DNA from: Actinophytocola sp044466355 | GTDB lineage: Bacteria; Actinomycetota; Actinomycetes; Mycobacteriales; Pseudonocardiaceae | Length of the DNA: 64,000 nt | Direction of reading: 5' to 3' | Assembly (NCBI RefSeq): GCF_044466355.1 | Contig: NZ_JBITMQ010000001.1 | Span: 372,001 to 436,000 of the forward strand | In this document: positions 32,419-40,670 of the stretch, in pieces | Layout of the letters: the number at the start of each line of letters is the position of its first letter | How positions within the stretch are numbered: position 1 is the first letter of the stretch | Position numbers and translations under genes: made by a program | Notes under the pieces: generated by a model | What the model saw: the letters and a program-made list of their open reading frames with translations, nothing else | Databases searched by the model: none | What the model was told of the DNA's origin: nothing

Positions 32419-33374
32419 TTCGCGGGCTCCTTGGTGGCTTCGGTGCGGTGGCCGGTGAGGCTCAGGAACACGTCGTCGAGGTCGGGGGTGTGCACGGTGA
32501 GGTGGTCGACGGGGACGGCCTGCGCGTCCAGCCGGGCCAGCACGGCGCGCAGGGCGGCGACGGAACCGTCGGTCGGCACGCGCAACGCGAGGTTCTCCTC
32601 GTCGCCGGCGTCCTCAGTGGACACGTCGAGGGCGAAGGCGGCGCGCCGCAGCGCGCCCGTGTCGGCGAACCGCAGCCGCAGGTGCCCACCGGGCACGCGG
32701 CGCTTCAGCTCGTCCGGGGTGCCCTGCGCGACGATCCGCCCGCCGTCGAGCACGGCGATCCGGTCGGCGAGCTGGTCGGCCTCCTCCAGGTACTGGGTGG
32801 TGAGGAAGATCGTCACACCGTCGCTGACGAGGTCGCGGATGATGTCCCACATCGTGCGGCGGCTGCGTGGGTCGAGGCCGGTGGTCGGCTCGTCGAGGAA
32901 GATCACCTTCGGGTCGCCGACCAGCGTCATCGCGAGGTCGAGCTTGCGGCGCATGCCGCCCGAGTAGGTGGTGGGGATCTTCTTCGCCGCCTCGGTGAGG
33001 TCGAACCGCTCGAGCAGTTCGGCGGCACGCCTGCGTCCCTCGCCGCGTGGCAGGTGGTGCAGGTCCGCCATCAGGAACAGGTTCTCCTCACCGGTGAGGA
33101 GGTTGTCGACCGCGGAGAACTGGCCGGTGAGGCCGATCGAGGAGCGGATGCCGTCCGCGTCGGTCGCCAGGTCGTGCCCGGCGACGCTCGCGCTGCCGTC
33201 GTCCGGGGTGACCAAAGTGGACAGAATGTTGACGGTGGTGGTCTTGCCCGCGCCGTTGGGGCCGAGCAGGGAGAAGATGGTGCCCGGCGGGACGTGCAGG
33301 TCGATGCCGTCGAGCACCACCTTGTCCCCGTAGGACTTCCGCAGTCCCCGTGCCGATATCGCTTGCTGGCTCAT
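32415..33374 (-). CDS. ABC transporter ATP-binding protein (DrrA-like)
   Basis: 319 residues. Walker A GPNGAGKTTT, Q-loop TGQFSAVDNLLTGEENL, signature YSGGMRRKLDLAMTLV, Walker B VIFLDEPTTGLDPRSR, and the DrrA-type C-terminal domain (about 220-319) ending with the HTPDLDDVFLSLTG motif of drug exporters. Partner of the ABC-2 permease. Confidence 0.93.
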   Translation of the reverse strand: MSQQAISARGLRKSYGDKVVLDGIDLHVPPGTIFSLLGPNGAGKTTTVNILSTLVTPDDGSASVAGHDLATDADGIRSSIGLTGQFSAVDNLLTGEENLFLMADLHHLPRGEGRRRAAELLERFDLTEAAKKIPTTYSGGMRRKLDLAMTLVGDPKVIFLDEPTTGLDPRSRRTMWDIIRDLVSDGVTIFLTTQYLEEADQLADRIAVLDGGRIVAQGTPDELKRRVPGGHLRLRFADTGALRRAAFALDVSTEDAGDEENLALRVPTDGSVAALRAVLARLDAQAVPVDHLTVHTPDLDDVFLSLTGHRTEATKEPAK

Positions 33375-33390
33375 GGTTTCCCCTCAGTTC

Positions 33391-34236
33391 TCAGGAACGG
33401 TGGACGGTGACGTCGCCGAAGCCGGTGTTGGCGCGCACCTCGACGGTGTCGGTCGCGCTGCCCGGTTCGGTCGCGGTCCGCATCTCGTTGTTGACGCGGC
33501 CGAAGCGGGTCTTCACGTCGAGCCAGGCGGCGCTGCCCTCACGGATGCCGACCTCGATGTCGCCCATGGCTGTCTCGAGGGTGAGCGCGCCGCGCACGGC
33601 GTCGAGCACGCGCACGGATCCGTTGGCGGTCTTGGCCTCCACGGCGTCCTCGGAGTGCTCCACGGTGATGTCGCCGTTGGCGGCGCGGACCCGCACCGAC
33701 CCGGTGGCGGCGCCGACGACGGTGGTGCCGTTGGAGTTCTTGACCACGGCGGTGCCGGTGAGCCGGCCGAGCCACACCCGGCCGGAGCTGGTGCTGACGT
33801 CCGCGTTGCCCGCGACCCGGTCGACGGAGACGTTGCCGGTCGCGGTGTGCAGGTTCAGCTCCCCGGTCTCCTCGAGCACGAGCTGTCCCGTGCCGGACTT
33901 GTACCGGCACGCGCCGAGCCTGCCGGTGCCGTGCAGGTCGCCGAGGCCGGTGCCGCCCTGCAGCCGGGAACCCTCCGGCAGCTCGACGGTCACGTCGATC
34001 GACCGCGACTTCTTGCTCATGTCGAGCGGGCGCAGCTTCGGGCCCCTGACCGTCAGCGTGCCGCCGGAGAAGTCGACGGTGGTCTGCGACGCGGCCTTGA
34101 CGTCGGAGGCGTCGGCCTCGTCGCTGGGCCGCACGTCGACGACCGTGTCGGTGCGGGCGCTCGCGATGATCCGCACGTTGCCGACGCCGGGCTCGATGCT
34201 CGCGACGATGGGTTCCGGGGTGGCGAAAGTAGGCAT
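33391..34236 (-). CDS. DUF4097 beta-strand repeat protein
   Basis: 281 residues forming a right-handed beta-solenoid: repeated TGxxxV/NGSVRV units such as HTATGNVSVDRVAG, NGTTVVGAATGSVRV, NGDITVEH, NGSVRVLDAV and MGDIEVGI. No signal peptide or membrane anchor is seen. DUF4097 proteins (often beside ABC transporters or anti-sigma-like genes) have no known biochemical role; a scaffold or sensor function is conceivable. 16 bp separates it from the ATPase gene. Confidence 0.82.
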   Translation of the reverse strand: MPTFATPEPIVASIEPGVGNVRIIASARTDTVVDVRPSDEADASDVKAASQTTVDFSGGTLTVRGPKLRPLDMSKKSRSIDVTVELPEGSRLQGGTGLGDLHGTGRLGACRYKSGTGQLVLEETGELNLHTATGNVSVDRVAGNADVSTSSGRVWLGRLTGTAVVKNSNGTTVVGAATGSVRVRAANGDITVEHSEDAVEAKTANGSVRVLDAVRGALTLETAMGDIEVGIREGSAAWLDVKTRFGRVNNEMRTATEPGSATDTVEVRANTGFGDVTVHRS

Positions 34237-34288
34237 GGGTGTCCCCTCGAAGTGTCGATGTGACGTGTTTGTGCTGGTCGCGGCCGGG

Positions 34289-34825
34289 TCAGCTGACCCA
34301 GCCGGTGAAGTGCTTGCCGCCGCGGCGCGAGCCGCCGCTCGACGGTGGCGCCGGCCGCGTGGCGGGCCGCAGCGCGGCGGTCGCCGCCCGCACGAGCCAC
34401 GCGTTGACCGAGCGGCCCTCCTCGGCGGCGGCCTCCTCGATGCGTGCCTTCAGGTTCTCGGGCAGGCGGAGGTTGATCCGCACCTGTGTGCCGTCCGCAC
34501 TGTCCGCGCTGTCGTGGTCGACGCCCGGCTCCTCGGGTTCCGGCGTCGGCGGGGCGTAGCCGATGTCGGCGGGCTGGTCCGTCTCGGGCAGCGTGACGGC
34601 GAAGGCCGCCTCGCCCGCACGCAGCCGGACCTCGACGGACCCCGGCGCGAGGTCCCGGGTGATCTCCTCGGCCGCGGCCGAGAGCGCGTCGAGCAGCGTC
34701 AGGCGGATGGCCGACGCCAGAGGTGCGGTCAGGCGGTCGGCGAGCGCGCGAGCCTCCTCACCGCCGGCCTCGGCGGCGACGGCCAGCTCCTGGCGGACGG
34801 TGTGCACGAAGGGCGTCAGGTCCAT
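34289..34825 (-). CDS. Ribbon-helix-helix (HicB/Arc-like) regulator, operon leader
   Basis: 178 residues from the ATG at 34825 (MDLTPFVHTVRQEL). The N-terminal 115 residues are helical, then beta-rich (SVEVRLRAGEAAFAVTLPE). The C-terminal RHH is QVRINLRLPENLKARIEEAAAEEGRSVNAW, shown here only as the segments VRINLRLPE and EEGRSVNAWLVRA. Three copies of TGGCACCAC just upstream fit RHH operators. This arrangement, RHH then DUF4097 then ABC genes, suggests the protein represses the operon to 30440. Confidence 0.78.
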   Translation of the reverse strand: MDLTPFVHTVRQELAVAAEAGGEEARALADRLTAPLASAIRLTLLDALSAAAEEITRDLAPGSVEVRLRAGEAAFAVTLPETDQPADIGYAPPTPEPEEPGVDHDSADSADGTQVRINLRLPENLKARIEEAAAEEGRSVNAWLVRAATAALRPATRPAPPSSGGSRRGGKHFTGWVS

Positions 34826-34835
34826 GTGCACACTA

Positions 34836-34876
34836 TGGCACCACATTGGCACCACGCGCAAGTCGATGTGGTGCCA
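34836..34876. promoter_or_regulatory. RHH operator array (TGGCACCAC x3)
   Basis: TGGCACCAC occurs at 34836-34844 and 34847-34855 as direct repeats 11 bp apart, one helical turn, and inverted as GTGGTGCCA at 34868-34876. The second and third form TTGGCACCAC-N12-GTGGTGCCAA, a perfect 10-bp inverted repeat. The array is 11 bp upstream of the RHH gene start, as expected for cooperative RHH autorepression. Confidence 0.65.
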
Positions 34877-34935
34877 AAACTGGCGCAAGGGCGAGCCTTG
34901 TTGATGCCAGCGTGTGCCAGTGGCTCCTTATGCTG

Positions 34936-35084
34936 CGAAAGTTTTGCGTAAGTTTCAGCTGCTGGACGATCGGTCGGTCGGTTCTGACGTGGAGAAACAT
35001 CTCATCGAGCCCACGTCACGGTGCGCTAGATTCCCGAAACTTCGCCGAAACTTGTTGACAACGCTGCGAAGCCGGGCCAACACT
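34936..35084 (+). promoter_or_regulatory. Xylanase promoter with CGAAA boxes
   Basis: Gene-free region 34826-35234. CGAAAGTTTTGCG at 34936, CGAAACTTCG at 35035 and CGAAACTTG at 35046 resemble the CGAAA-N-TTTCG boxes reported upstream of streptomycete xylanase genes. TTGACA (35055-35060) is a perfect -35; AACACT about 18 bp later is a possible -10. Repressor binding would overlap the -35. Confidence 0.5.
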
Positions 35085-35234
35085 GCTCGTATCGACAGGG
35101 CTCATCGCCGGTGTCGATCCGGGGTCGGGAGACCTGCTCTCCGGTCGTAAGCGGCCGGGCAATCCCGCTGTTGTGCGTCGTCGGCGTGCGTGTCTTCGTC
35201 CTGCCCCGGCCGGCCTCAACGACGAGGAGGAAGA

Positions 35235-35930
35235 ATGCGTTTCGTTCAGTCGGGGAACCGCGGACGGATCAGACTGCTCGTGGGCAGCGCGTTCGTCGCG
35301 CTGGTCGTGGCGGTTCTGCCCGGGGCGCCGACCGCCGGCGCCGCGGACGATGTCGGCGTCGCCGCCGTGTGCAACAGCCAGACCGGCAACAACGGCGGGT
35401 ACTACTACACGTTCTGGACCGACGGCGGCGGCTCGGCCTGCATGGAGATGGGGTCCGGCGGCAACTACAGCATGCGGTGGAGCAACGTCGGGAACTTCGT
35501 CGGTGGCAAGGGCTGGAGCAACGGGTCGCGGCGGACCGTCAACTACTCGGGCAGCTTCAACCCGTCCGGCAACTCCTACCTGACCCTCTACGGGTGGACC
35601 TCGAACCCGCTCGTCGAGTACTACATCGTCGACAACTGGGGCACCTACCGGCCCACGGGCGAGTACCGGGGGACGGTGACCAGCGACGGCGGCACGTACG
35701 ACATCTACCGCACGATGCGGTACAACGCCCCGTCTGTCGAAGGCACCAAGACCTTCCCGCAGTACTGGAGTGTCCGGCAGCAGAAGCGCACCGGCGGCTC
35801 CATCACCACCGGCAACCACTTCGACGCGTGGGCGCGGGCGGGCATGCAGCTGGGCAGCTTCAACTACTACATGGTGCTCGCGACCGAGGGGTACCAGAGC
35901 AGCGGCAGCTCGAACATCACGGTGTACTGA
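35235..35930 (+). CDS. Secreted GH11 endo-1,4-beta-xylanase
   Basis: 231 residues from the ATG behind GAGGAGG. Signal peptide ends at PTAGAADD. The beta-jelly-roll GH11 core follows: TGNNGGYYYTFWTDGGG, the nucleophile Glu128 in NPLVEYYIVDNWGTYRP, TYDIYRTMRYNAPS thumb region with FPQYWSVR, and acid/base Glu218 in LATEGYQSSG. No carbohydrate-binding module is attached. Cleaves internal beta-1,4 bonds of xylan. Confidence 0.94.
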   Translation: MRFVQSGNRGRIRLLVGSAFVALVVAVLPGAPTAGAADDVGVAAVCNSQTGNNGGYYYTFWTDGGGSACMEMGSGGNYSMRWSNVGNFVGGKGWSNGSRRTVNYSGSFNPSGNSYLTLYGWTSNPLVEYYIVDNWGTYRPTGEYRGTVTSDGGTYDIYRTMRYNAPSVEGTKTFPQYWSVRQQKRTGGSITTGNHFDAWARAGMQLGSFNYYMVLATEGYQSSGSSNITVY

Positions 35931-35949
35931 CCCGACGGCCATGCCCTGA

Positions 35950-35988
35950 AAGACGCTTTCGGGACGTTCGGTGTCCCGAAAGCGTCTT
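35950..35988. terminator. Bidirectional hairpin, AAGACGCTTTCGGGAC family, copy 1
   Basis: Perfect 16-bp stem AAGACGCTTTCGGGAC / GTCCCGAAAGCGTCTT with a 7-base loop, with further ATGCC/GGCAT pairing outside, between the convergent xylanase and mannanase genes. Nearly the same sequence recurs at 38382-38424. Confidence 0.8.
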
Positions 35989-36004
35989 GCAGGCATTGGG
36001 TACG

Positions 36005-37489
36005 TCAGTGGGCCGCGTTCATCAGTGCCAGTCCGCTCGCCTGGCAGCCGGGGCCCTGCGGCTTCGTCCACGCCGACCACGACAGCGAGTACTGGTCGAA
36101 AGCGTTGCGGGCACGGGAGAACGCCGAGTCGGCCTGCCGGGCGACGTAGGCGCCGTACGGGTGGTCGGGCAGCGCGGCGTCCAGCTCGTCGAGGCCACGC
36201 GCGAGCCCGGCCTTGAAGTAGGCGCCGTCCTTGAAGCAGTCGTCCCAGCCTTCCGGCGGGTCGTGCAGGATGCCGCTGCTGTCGGTCAGCGCCGACCCCG
36301 GACGGGTGGTCGCGTCGGCGACCTGTCGTGCGCGGGCGCGAGGCGCGGGATCACCGGTCAGCGCGGACAGTTCGGTGAGACCGGACATCAGCACGCCCTG
36401 GTTGTACGAGAACACCGTGCCGCCGGGCGCGCAGTTCCCCTCGTCGAGACCGTCGCGCACCAGTCCGTCGCCGCCGATGAGCCCGGTCGACGCGAACCAC
36501 GACCAGCCGGCCGTCGCGCGGGTGCGGTACGTCGCGATGCCGGTCCTGGCCGCCACCGTCGCGTTCACCTGGATGTAGAGACTGTTGGAGATGGCCGCCT
36601 TGTACGTGCCGCCCTCGCGCCAGCGGATCCCGCCGCCGCACGCGGCGGTCCAGAACGTGTGCATGTGGTCCGCCGCGATCCGTGCGGTGTCGAGGTAACG
36701 CCGGTCGCCGGTGAGGTCGAAGGCGTCCAGCCACGCCATCGCCCACCAGCCGGTGTCGTCGGAGTACTCGTTGCGGAACTGGCTGCGGCCCGCGCCGACG
36801 TTGCGGTCGTAGGTGGTCGAGATCGCGTACCGGTAGCTGGGCATGTACGTGACCTCGACGTTGCGGATCACCGCGGACAACGCGACCGCGCTGCCCCACC
36901 AGCCACCGCCGCGGAAGAGGCCGGTTCCGTTGTCGTACAACGCCATCATCGCGGTCGCCGCGGCCTCGGTGCGGTTCGCGGCGTTCCACTTCGTCCTGGC
37001 CCACTGGGTGCACGCGACGGCACTCGTGTCGACCGCGCGCCCGCACGCCCGCAGCGCGCCGACACCGCGGTTGGCCCAGTCGTCGTTGTTGTACATCTGG
37101 GTGCGCCAGCCGCCGACACCGCTCGGCGTGGTGGTGAGGCCGAGGCGGCTGCCGTCCGCCCAGCTGGTGCCACCGTCGAACGACCGGTCGAGCCACACCT
37201 CGTCGCCCGCGCGGGTCCCCTCGATCGCGGCCCAGCCCATCGGGTCACCGTCGGAGAGGTGGAGGGCGAGCGTCCGGCCGGACAGCCCGGCGGTCACCGG
37301 CACGCGGTCGCCGGTGGCCAGGGCGGGGTCGCGGGCGTCGCAGTAGCGGTTGCAGATCGTCGCGGTGGCAACGGGTTCCGCCGTGCCGGTCGGCGGGCTG
37401 GTGGTCGGTTCCGCCGCCGCGGGCTGGGCGGCCAGCACGGCGGCGGTCGTGATGAGGACAGGGAAGAAGACCAGGGATGTGCGTCTCAC
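36005..37489 (-). CDS. Secreted GH76 family alpha-1,6-mannanase
   Basis: 494 residues from the GTG at 37489, giving a normal leader VRRTSLVFFPVLITTAAVLA cut near AAAEP. After an Asp/Trp-rich insert of about 100 residues comes the (alpha/alpha)6 GH76 domain: NRTEAAATAMMALYDNGTGL, the catalytic pair in NEYSDDTGWWAMAWLDAF, and FSYNQGVLMSGLTEL. GH76 enzymes hydrolyse alpha-1,6-mannan of fungal or mycobacterial walls. With the xylanase next door this is a small glycan-degradation locus. The 150 bp upstream holds the promoter, including AGAGCGCTTT near 37534. Confidence 0.87.
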   Translation of the reverse strand: MRRTSLVFFPVLITTAAVLAAQPAAAEPTTSPPTGTAEPVATATICNRYCDARDPALATGDRVPVTAGLSGRTLALHLSDGDPMGWAAIEGTRAGDEVWLDRSFDGGTSWADGSRLGLTTTPSGVGGWRTQMYNNDDWANRGVGALRACGRAVDTSAVACTQWARTKWNAANRTEAAATAMMALYDNGTGLFRGGGWWGSAVALSAVIRNVEVTYMPSYRYAISTTYDRNVGAGRSQFRNEYSDDTGWWAMAWLDAFDLTGDRRYLDTARIAADHMHTFWTAACGGGIRWREGGTYKAAISNSLYIQVNATVAARTGIATYRTRATAGWSWFASTGLIGGDGLVRDGLDEGNCAPGGTVFSYNQGVLMSGLTELSALTGDPAPRARARQVADATTRPGSALTDSSGILHDPPEGWDDCFKDGAYFKAGLARGLDELDAALPDHPYGAYVARQADSAFSRARNAFDQYSLSWSAWTKPQGPGCQASGLALMNAAH

Positions 37490-37639
37490 AGGTGCACCTC
37501 GTCCGTAGCAGGGAAATTCCACGGTGACCGATGAGAGCGCTTTCCGAATCGGCCGAAGGGACGAACCGTGAGTGCGGTTGACAGCACTGTGCGTGGAAGA
37601 GGAAGGTATTCATCACGTGTTGAGTTAAGGAGGGTGTGA

Positions 37640-38371
37640 ATGTCACAGGGATTCCGGCTCGATGAGGTCGACTTCGACGGCGTCTACGAGGGCCGGTCGC
37701 TGGTCAGCGGGCGTGATCTGCGGTTCGAGATCGCGCCGTGGGACATCGGCGCGCCGCAGCCCGCGGTGGTCGCGCTCGCGGACGCGGGAGAGCTGACGGG
37801 CCGCGTGCTCGACGCGGGCTGCGGGCTCGGCGAGAACGCGATCTTCCTGGCGGGCAGGGGACTGCGCGTGACCGGTGTGGACGGCGCGGCGGCCGCCGTG
37901 CGCGCGGCGCGGGAACGTGCCGAGGACAAGGGGGTCGAGGCCGAGTTCGTCCACGCCGACGTGACCTCGTTCGAGGGCGTCGAGCAGCGGTTCGACACGG
38001 TGCTGGACAGCGCGCTGTACCACTGCCTCGACGACGCGCAGCGCACCGCGTACGCCGAGGCGCTGTGGCGGGTGACCACGCCGGGCGCGCGGCTGCACGT
38101 GCTGTGCTTCGCCGACGTCGGCAACGACGGGCTCGGCCTGCCCATGCACGTCAGCCAGGACGACCTGCGTGCGCACCTGAGCGAGCGGTGGCGGATCGTC
38201 GGCATCGAGAGCGGCGACTACGTCACGGCGCTGACCCAGGCCATGTTCGAAGGGCTCGGTGACCGGCTCCGCGAGGCGGGCCTGTCGGTCGACCCGGACA
38301 AGGTCCGCACCGACGAGCAGGGCCGCCTCCTGGCCGCGGTGTGGCACCTGACGGCGGAACGCAGGCCGTGA
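37640..38371 (+). CDS. SAM-dependent methyltransferase (class I)
   Basis: 243 residues, ATG behind AAGGAGGGTG. Motif I VLDAGCGLGENAIFLAGRG, motif II VTGVDGAAAAVRAARERA, HADVTSF and FDTVLDSALYHCLDD. Length and the C-terminal extension resemble thiopurine- or tellurite-type small-molecule methyltransferases of actinobacteria. Substrate unknown. Convergent with the next gene across a strong hairpin. Confidence 0.85.
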   Translation: MSQGFRLDEVDFDGVYEGRSLVSGRDLRFEIAPWDIGAPQPAVVALADAGELTGRVLDAGCGLGENAIFLAGRGLRVTGVDGAAAAVRAARERAEDKGVEAEFVHADVTSFEGVEQRFDTVLDSALYHCLDDAQRTAYAEALWRVTTPGARLHVLCFADVGNDGLGLPMHVSQDDLRAHLSERWRIVGIESGDYVTALTQAMFEGLGDRLREAGLSVDPDKVRTDEQGRLLAAVWHLTAERRP

Positions 38372-38381
38372 CCAGTGCCCT

Positions 38382-38424
38382 GAAAGACGCTTTCGGGACG
38401 TTCAGTGGCCCGAAAGCGTCTTTC
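38382..38424. terminator. Bidirectional hairpin, AAGACGCTTTCGGGAC family, copy 2
   Basis: Perfect 16-bp stem GAAAGACGCTTTCGGG / CCCGAAAGCGTCTTTC with an 11-base loop, TGCC/GGCA outside. It lies between convergent genes and overlaps the stop codon of the gene at 38423. The 5' arm matches copy 1 at 35947-35965 exactly. Confidence 0.78.
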
Positions 38425-38668
38425 ACGGCATGTCCGCGAGCGCGGCGATGCCGTCGGACGTGACGGTCACGCGGCGCTCCAGCGGGCCGAGCCGCGGCTC
38501 GACCGCGATCAGGTGTTTCGCCTCCAGCCGCTCCAGCACGCGGCCGAGCGGCATGACCCCCGCGGCCCCGCGCCACCGGTACCCCGCGGGACCGCCCCAC
38601 GCGCCCGTGTGGAACTCCACGTGCCCCGACGCGACCTGTGCCAGCGCCCTGAGCGCCTCGTCGTCCAT
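38423..38668 (-). CDS. Small winged-helix-like protein, 81 aa
   Basis: Starts at the ATG at 38668, with GGAGGT 7 bases upstream. The layout is helix (DDEALRALAQVASG), a Gly/Trp loop (HTGAWGGPAGYRWRG), helix (LGRVLERLEAKHLI), then paired strands (VEPRLGPLERRVTVTSDG), which resembles a winged helix with LxxLExKxLI recognition-type helix as in PadR/MarR-like proteins. Not assigned to a family. Candidate ligand of the CAA-N2-TACGTA-N2-TTG palindrome 62 bp upstream of its start. Confidence 0.6.
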   Translation of the reverse strand: MDDEALRALAQVASGHVEFHTGAWGGPAGYRWRGAAGVMPLGRVLERLEAKHLIAVEPRLGPLERRVTVTSDGIAALADMP

Positions 38669-38729
38669 CTCTCGCACCTCCGAACGTGCGAGCCCAGCCT
38701 GCGCCCGACCGCCCGGAGAAACATCAAGC

Positions 38730-38745
38730 AACGTACGTATATTGA
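38730..38745. promoter_or_regulatory. Palindrome CAA-N2-TACGTA-N2-TTG in a divergent promoter region
   Basis: CAACGTACGTATATTG is symmetrical at 12 of 16 positions. It sits in a locally AT-rich stretch between the small winged-helix-like gene (minus) and the trypsin-like gene (plus), so it may control either. Confidence 0.4.
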
Positions 38746-38810
38746 AACCCGCGATGACATAATCCCGTGACCGAACCGTGCATACGTGAACCCATCCCGA
38801 CCTCCTGGAC

Positions 38811-39677
38811 GTGATCAGAGACGTGAGGACTCGATCGGGACGGCTCAGTGCCCTGGCGATCGGTCTCGTCGCGGGCGCCGGCATGGCGTTCGCCTACGTC
38901 GGGGCCGGTGACCTGCGGGCCGCCGGTCTGCCGGACCCGGGCCGCCCGACGACCACGGCGGCGACCACGCCAACCACCACCACGACGACGAAGCCGCCGC
39001 CTCCGCCGCCGGTGCTGCCCTTCAATGCCAAGCTGCACTCGGACGACATCCCGGTGGCCGGTGGCGGGGTGCGCAGCGGCGCGTGCAGCGGTGCGCTGAT
39101 CGCACCCGAGTGGGTCGCCACCGCGGGGCACTGCTTCCACGACGTGAACAACCGGCGGATCAGTGGCCCACCGCCGTACACGGTGACCGTGACGGTCGGC
39201 AAGCTGAAGGTCAGCGACCCCGGCGGGCACGTCGCGAAGGTCGTCGACGTCCGGCAGTCCCCGCTCCACGACTTCGCGGTGGTCCGCCTGTCCGCCGCCG
39301 TCCCCGACGTCACCCCGCTGACCGTGGCCGACGCCCCGCCCGCGGTCGGCGCGCGGCTGAAGTTCGCGGGCTGGGGCTCGCTGTCGCCCACCGTGCGCAA
39401 GCCGACCGACCGACTCAAACGCGGCACGTTCACGGTCGCCGCCGTCGAGCAGCTCACCCTCGAGACCCAGTCGGTCGGCGACCGGACCGTGACGAACACG
39501 CCGTGCCCGGAGGACTCGGGTGGCCCGTTCTTCGTCTCGAACGACGACCGCACCGGGGTGCTCGTGGCGGTCGTGAACACCGGCCCGCCATGCCCGCAGC
39601 CCGGGCCGGAGATCGTCGCACGGGTCGACGTCGTGGCCGACTGGATCCACGAACAGACCGGCGGCACGTCACGGTGA
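38811..39677 (+). CDS. Secreted/anchored trypsin-like serine protease
   Basis: 288 residues from a GTG at 38811 (another at 38823). One N-terminal hydrophobic helix (about 13-32), then a Thr/Pro linker (TTTTTTKPPPPPP), then a chymotrypsin fold with His107 (VATAGHCFH), Asp154 (SPLHDFAVVRL) and Ser236 (CPEDSGGPFF). The residue before the catalytic Asp-Ser is Glu rather than Gly (EDSGGP). Paired Cys residues flank the His and Ser. Extracellular proteolysis. Confidence 0.87.
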   Translation: MIRDVRTRSGRLSALAIGLVAGAGMAFAYVGAGDLRAAGLPDPGRPTTTAATTPTTTTTTKPPPPPPVLPFNAKLHSDDIPVAGGGVRSGACSGALIAPEWVATAGHCFHDVNNRRISGPPPYTVTVTVGKLKVSDPGGHVAKVVDVRQSPLHDFAVVRLSAAVPDVTPLTVADAPPAVGARLKFAGWGSLSPTVRKPTDRLKRGTFTVAAVEQLTLETQSVGDRTVTNTPCPEDSGGPFFVSNDDRTGVLVAVVNTGPPCPQPGPEIVARVDVVADWIHEQTGGTSR

Positions 39678-40670
39678 CCCGTGTGTGCGGACCTTCCTCA
39701 TCACCGGTTCCTCGACGAATCGCCGGCTCAGCGCGGCCGCCACGATCGTGAGCGCGGCTGCGGCCGGCCCCGCCGCGGCACCCAGGTCCGGCCGCAGCCA
39801 CAGGGTGAGCGGGTAGTTCCACAGGTAGGCCCCGTACGACACCACGCCGAGCGCGGCCAGTACGCGGGAGACGCGGCCCGCCGCGTCCGTCCACCGTGAC
39901 CAGGCCAGCAGCAGCACCGCCGTGAAGCAGGCGATGGCGGGCCCCGCCACCAGGTACGTCACCGCGTGCCCGCGCAGCGGCACGACCGACAGCGCGGCGA
40001 GCGCGGCCAGCACCAGCGGCACCAGCGCCGCCGGTACCCACGACGCGTCACCACGCAGCCGGGTCGCGGCGCCGATCACGAAGCACAGGAACCACGACGT
40101 GGGCAGCACGTACGCGTTGTCGGCGTACGGCCACAGCCACGCGAGCACCGCCACGCACGCCCCGAGCACGGCCACCGCCGTCGCCGCCAGCGCCGCGCCG
40201 ACCCGGCCACGCGCCCACGCCAGCGCCAGCGCCAGCAGGGCAGGCCACAGGAGGTAGAACTGCTCCTCCGTGGCGAGCGTCCACGAGTGGAACGCGGCCG
40301 CGCTCACGTCGGCGAGCGGCAGGTTGCCGGTGAAGGCCAGCAGCACCGCGACGGTCGCGGGCAGCCGGTCGCGGTCGCCGAGCGGGTCGAACACCAGCGT
40401 CACCACCGCGAACACCGCCGCCAGGACCACGAGTGCGGGCAGCAGCCGCCGCGCCCGGCGCAGGTAGAACCGCCGGTAGTCGATCCGGCCGGTGGTGCCC
40501 AGCTCGGTGGTGAGCACGCCGGTGATCAGGTACCCGCTGAGCGTGAAGAACATGACCACACCGACGACCCCGGCACCGGCGAACACGTCCGGCACCGCGT
40601 GCCGCAGCATGACGAGCAGGATCGCGAGCCCCCGCAGCACGTCGAGCCCGGCGACGCGGCCACCGCTCAC
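39669..40670 (-). CDS. Acyltransferase-3 (OafA/VanT-N-like) membrane protein
   Basis: 333 residues from the GTG that overlaps the ligase stop (GTGA). About ten membrane helices. N-terminus AGLDVLRGLAILLVMLRHAV carries the R/H of the family, followed by FFTLSGYLITGVL, YRRFYLRRARRLLPAL and, near the end, YGAYLWNYPLTLWL. Members O-acylate sugars or peptidoglycan, but the same domain forms the membrane half of VanT serine racemases. Its place as last gene of a dipeptidase-racemase-ligase operon makes the second connection notable. 9-bp convergent overlap with the protease gene. Confidence 0.85.
   Translation of the reverse strand: MSGGRVAGLDVLRGLAILLVMLRHAVPDVFAGAGVVGVVMFFTLSGYLITGVLTTELGTTGRIDYRRFYLRRARRLLPALVVLAAVFAVVTLVFDPLGDRDRLPATVAVLLAFTGNLPLADVSAAAFHSWTLATEEQFYLLWPALLALALAWARGRVGAALAATAVAVLGACVAVLAWLWPYADNAYVLPTSWFLCFVIGAATRLRGDASWVPAALVPLVLAALAALSVVPLRGHAVTYLVAGPAIACFTAVLLLAWSRWTDAAGRVSRVLAALGVVSYGAYLWNYPLTLWLRPDLGAAAGPAAAALTIVAAALSRRFVEEPVMRKVRTHGSP

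Noticed and set aside
20424..34825. Secondary-metabolite cluster suggested by P450s, a LAL regulator and DrrAB
   Set aside because: No polyketide, peptide, terpene or other scaffold-building enzyme occurs in the window, so a biosynthetic cluster cannot be supported.
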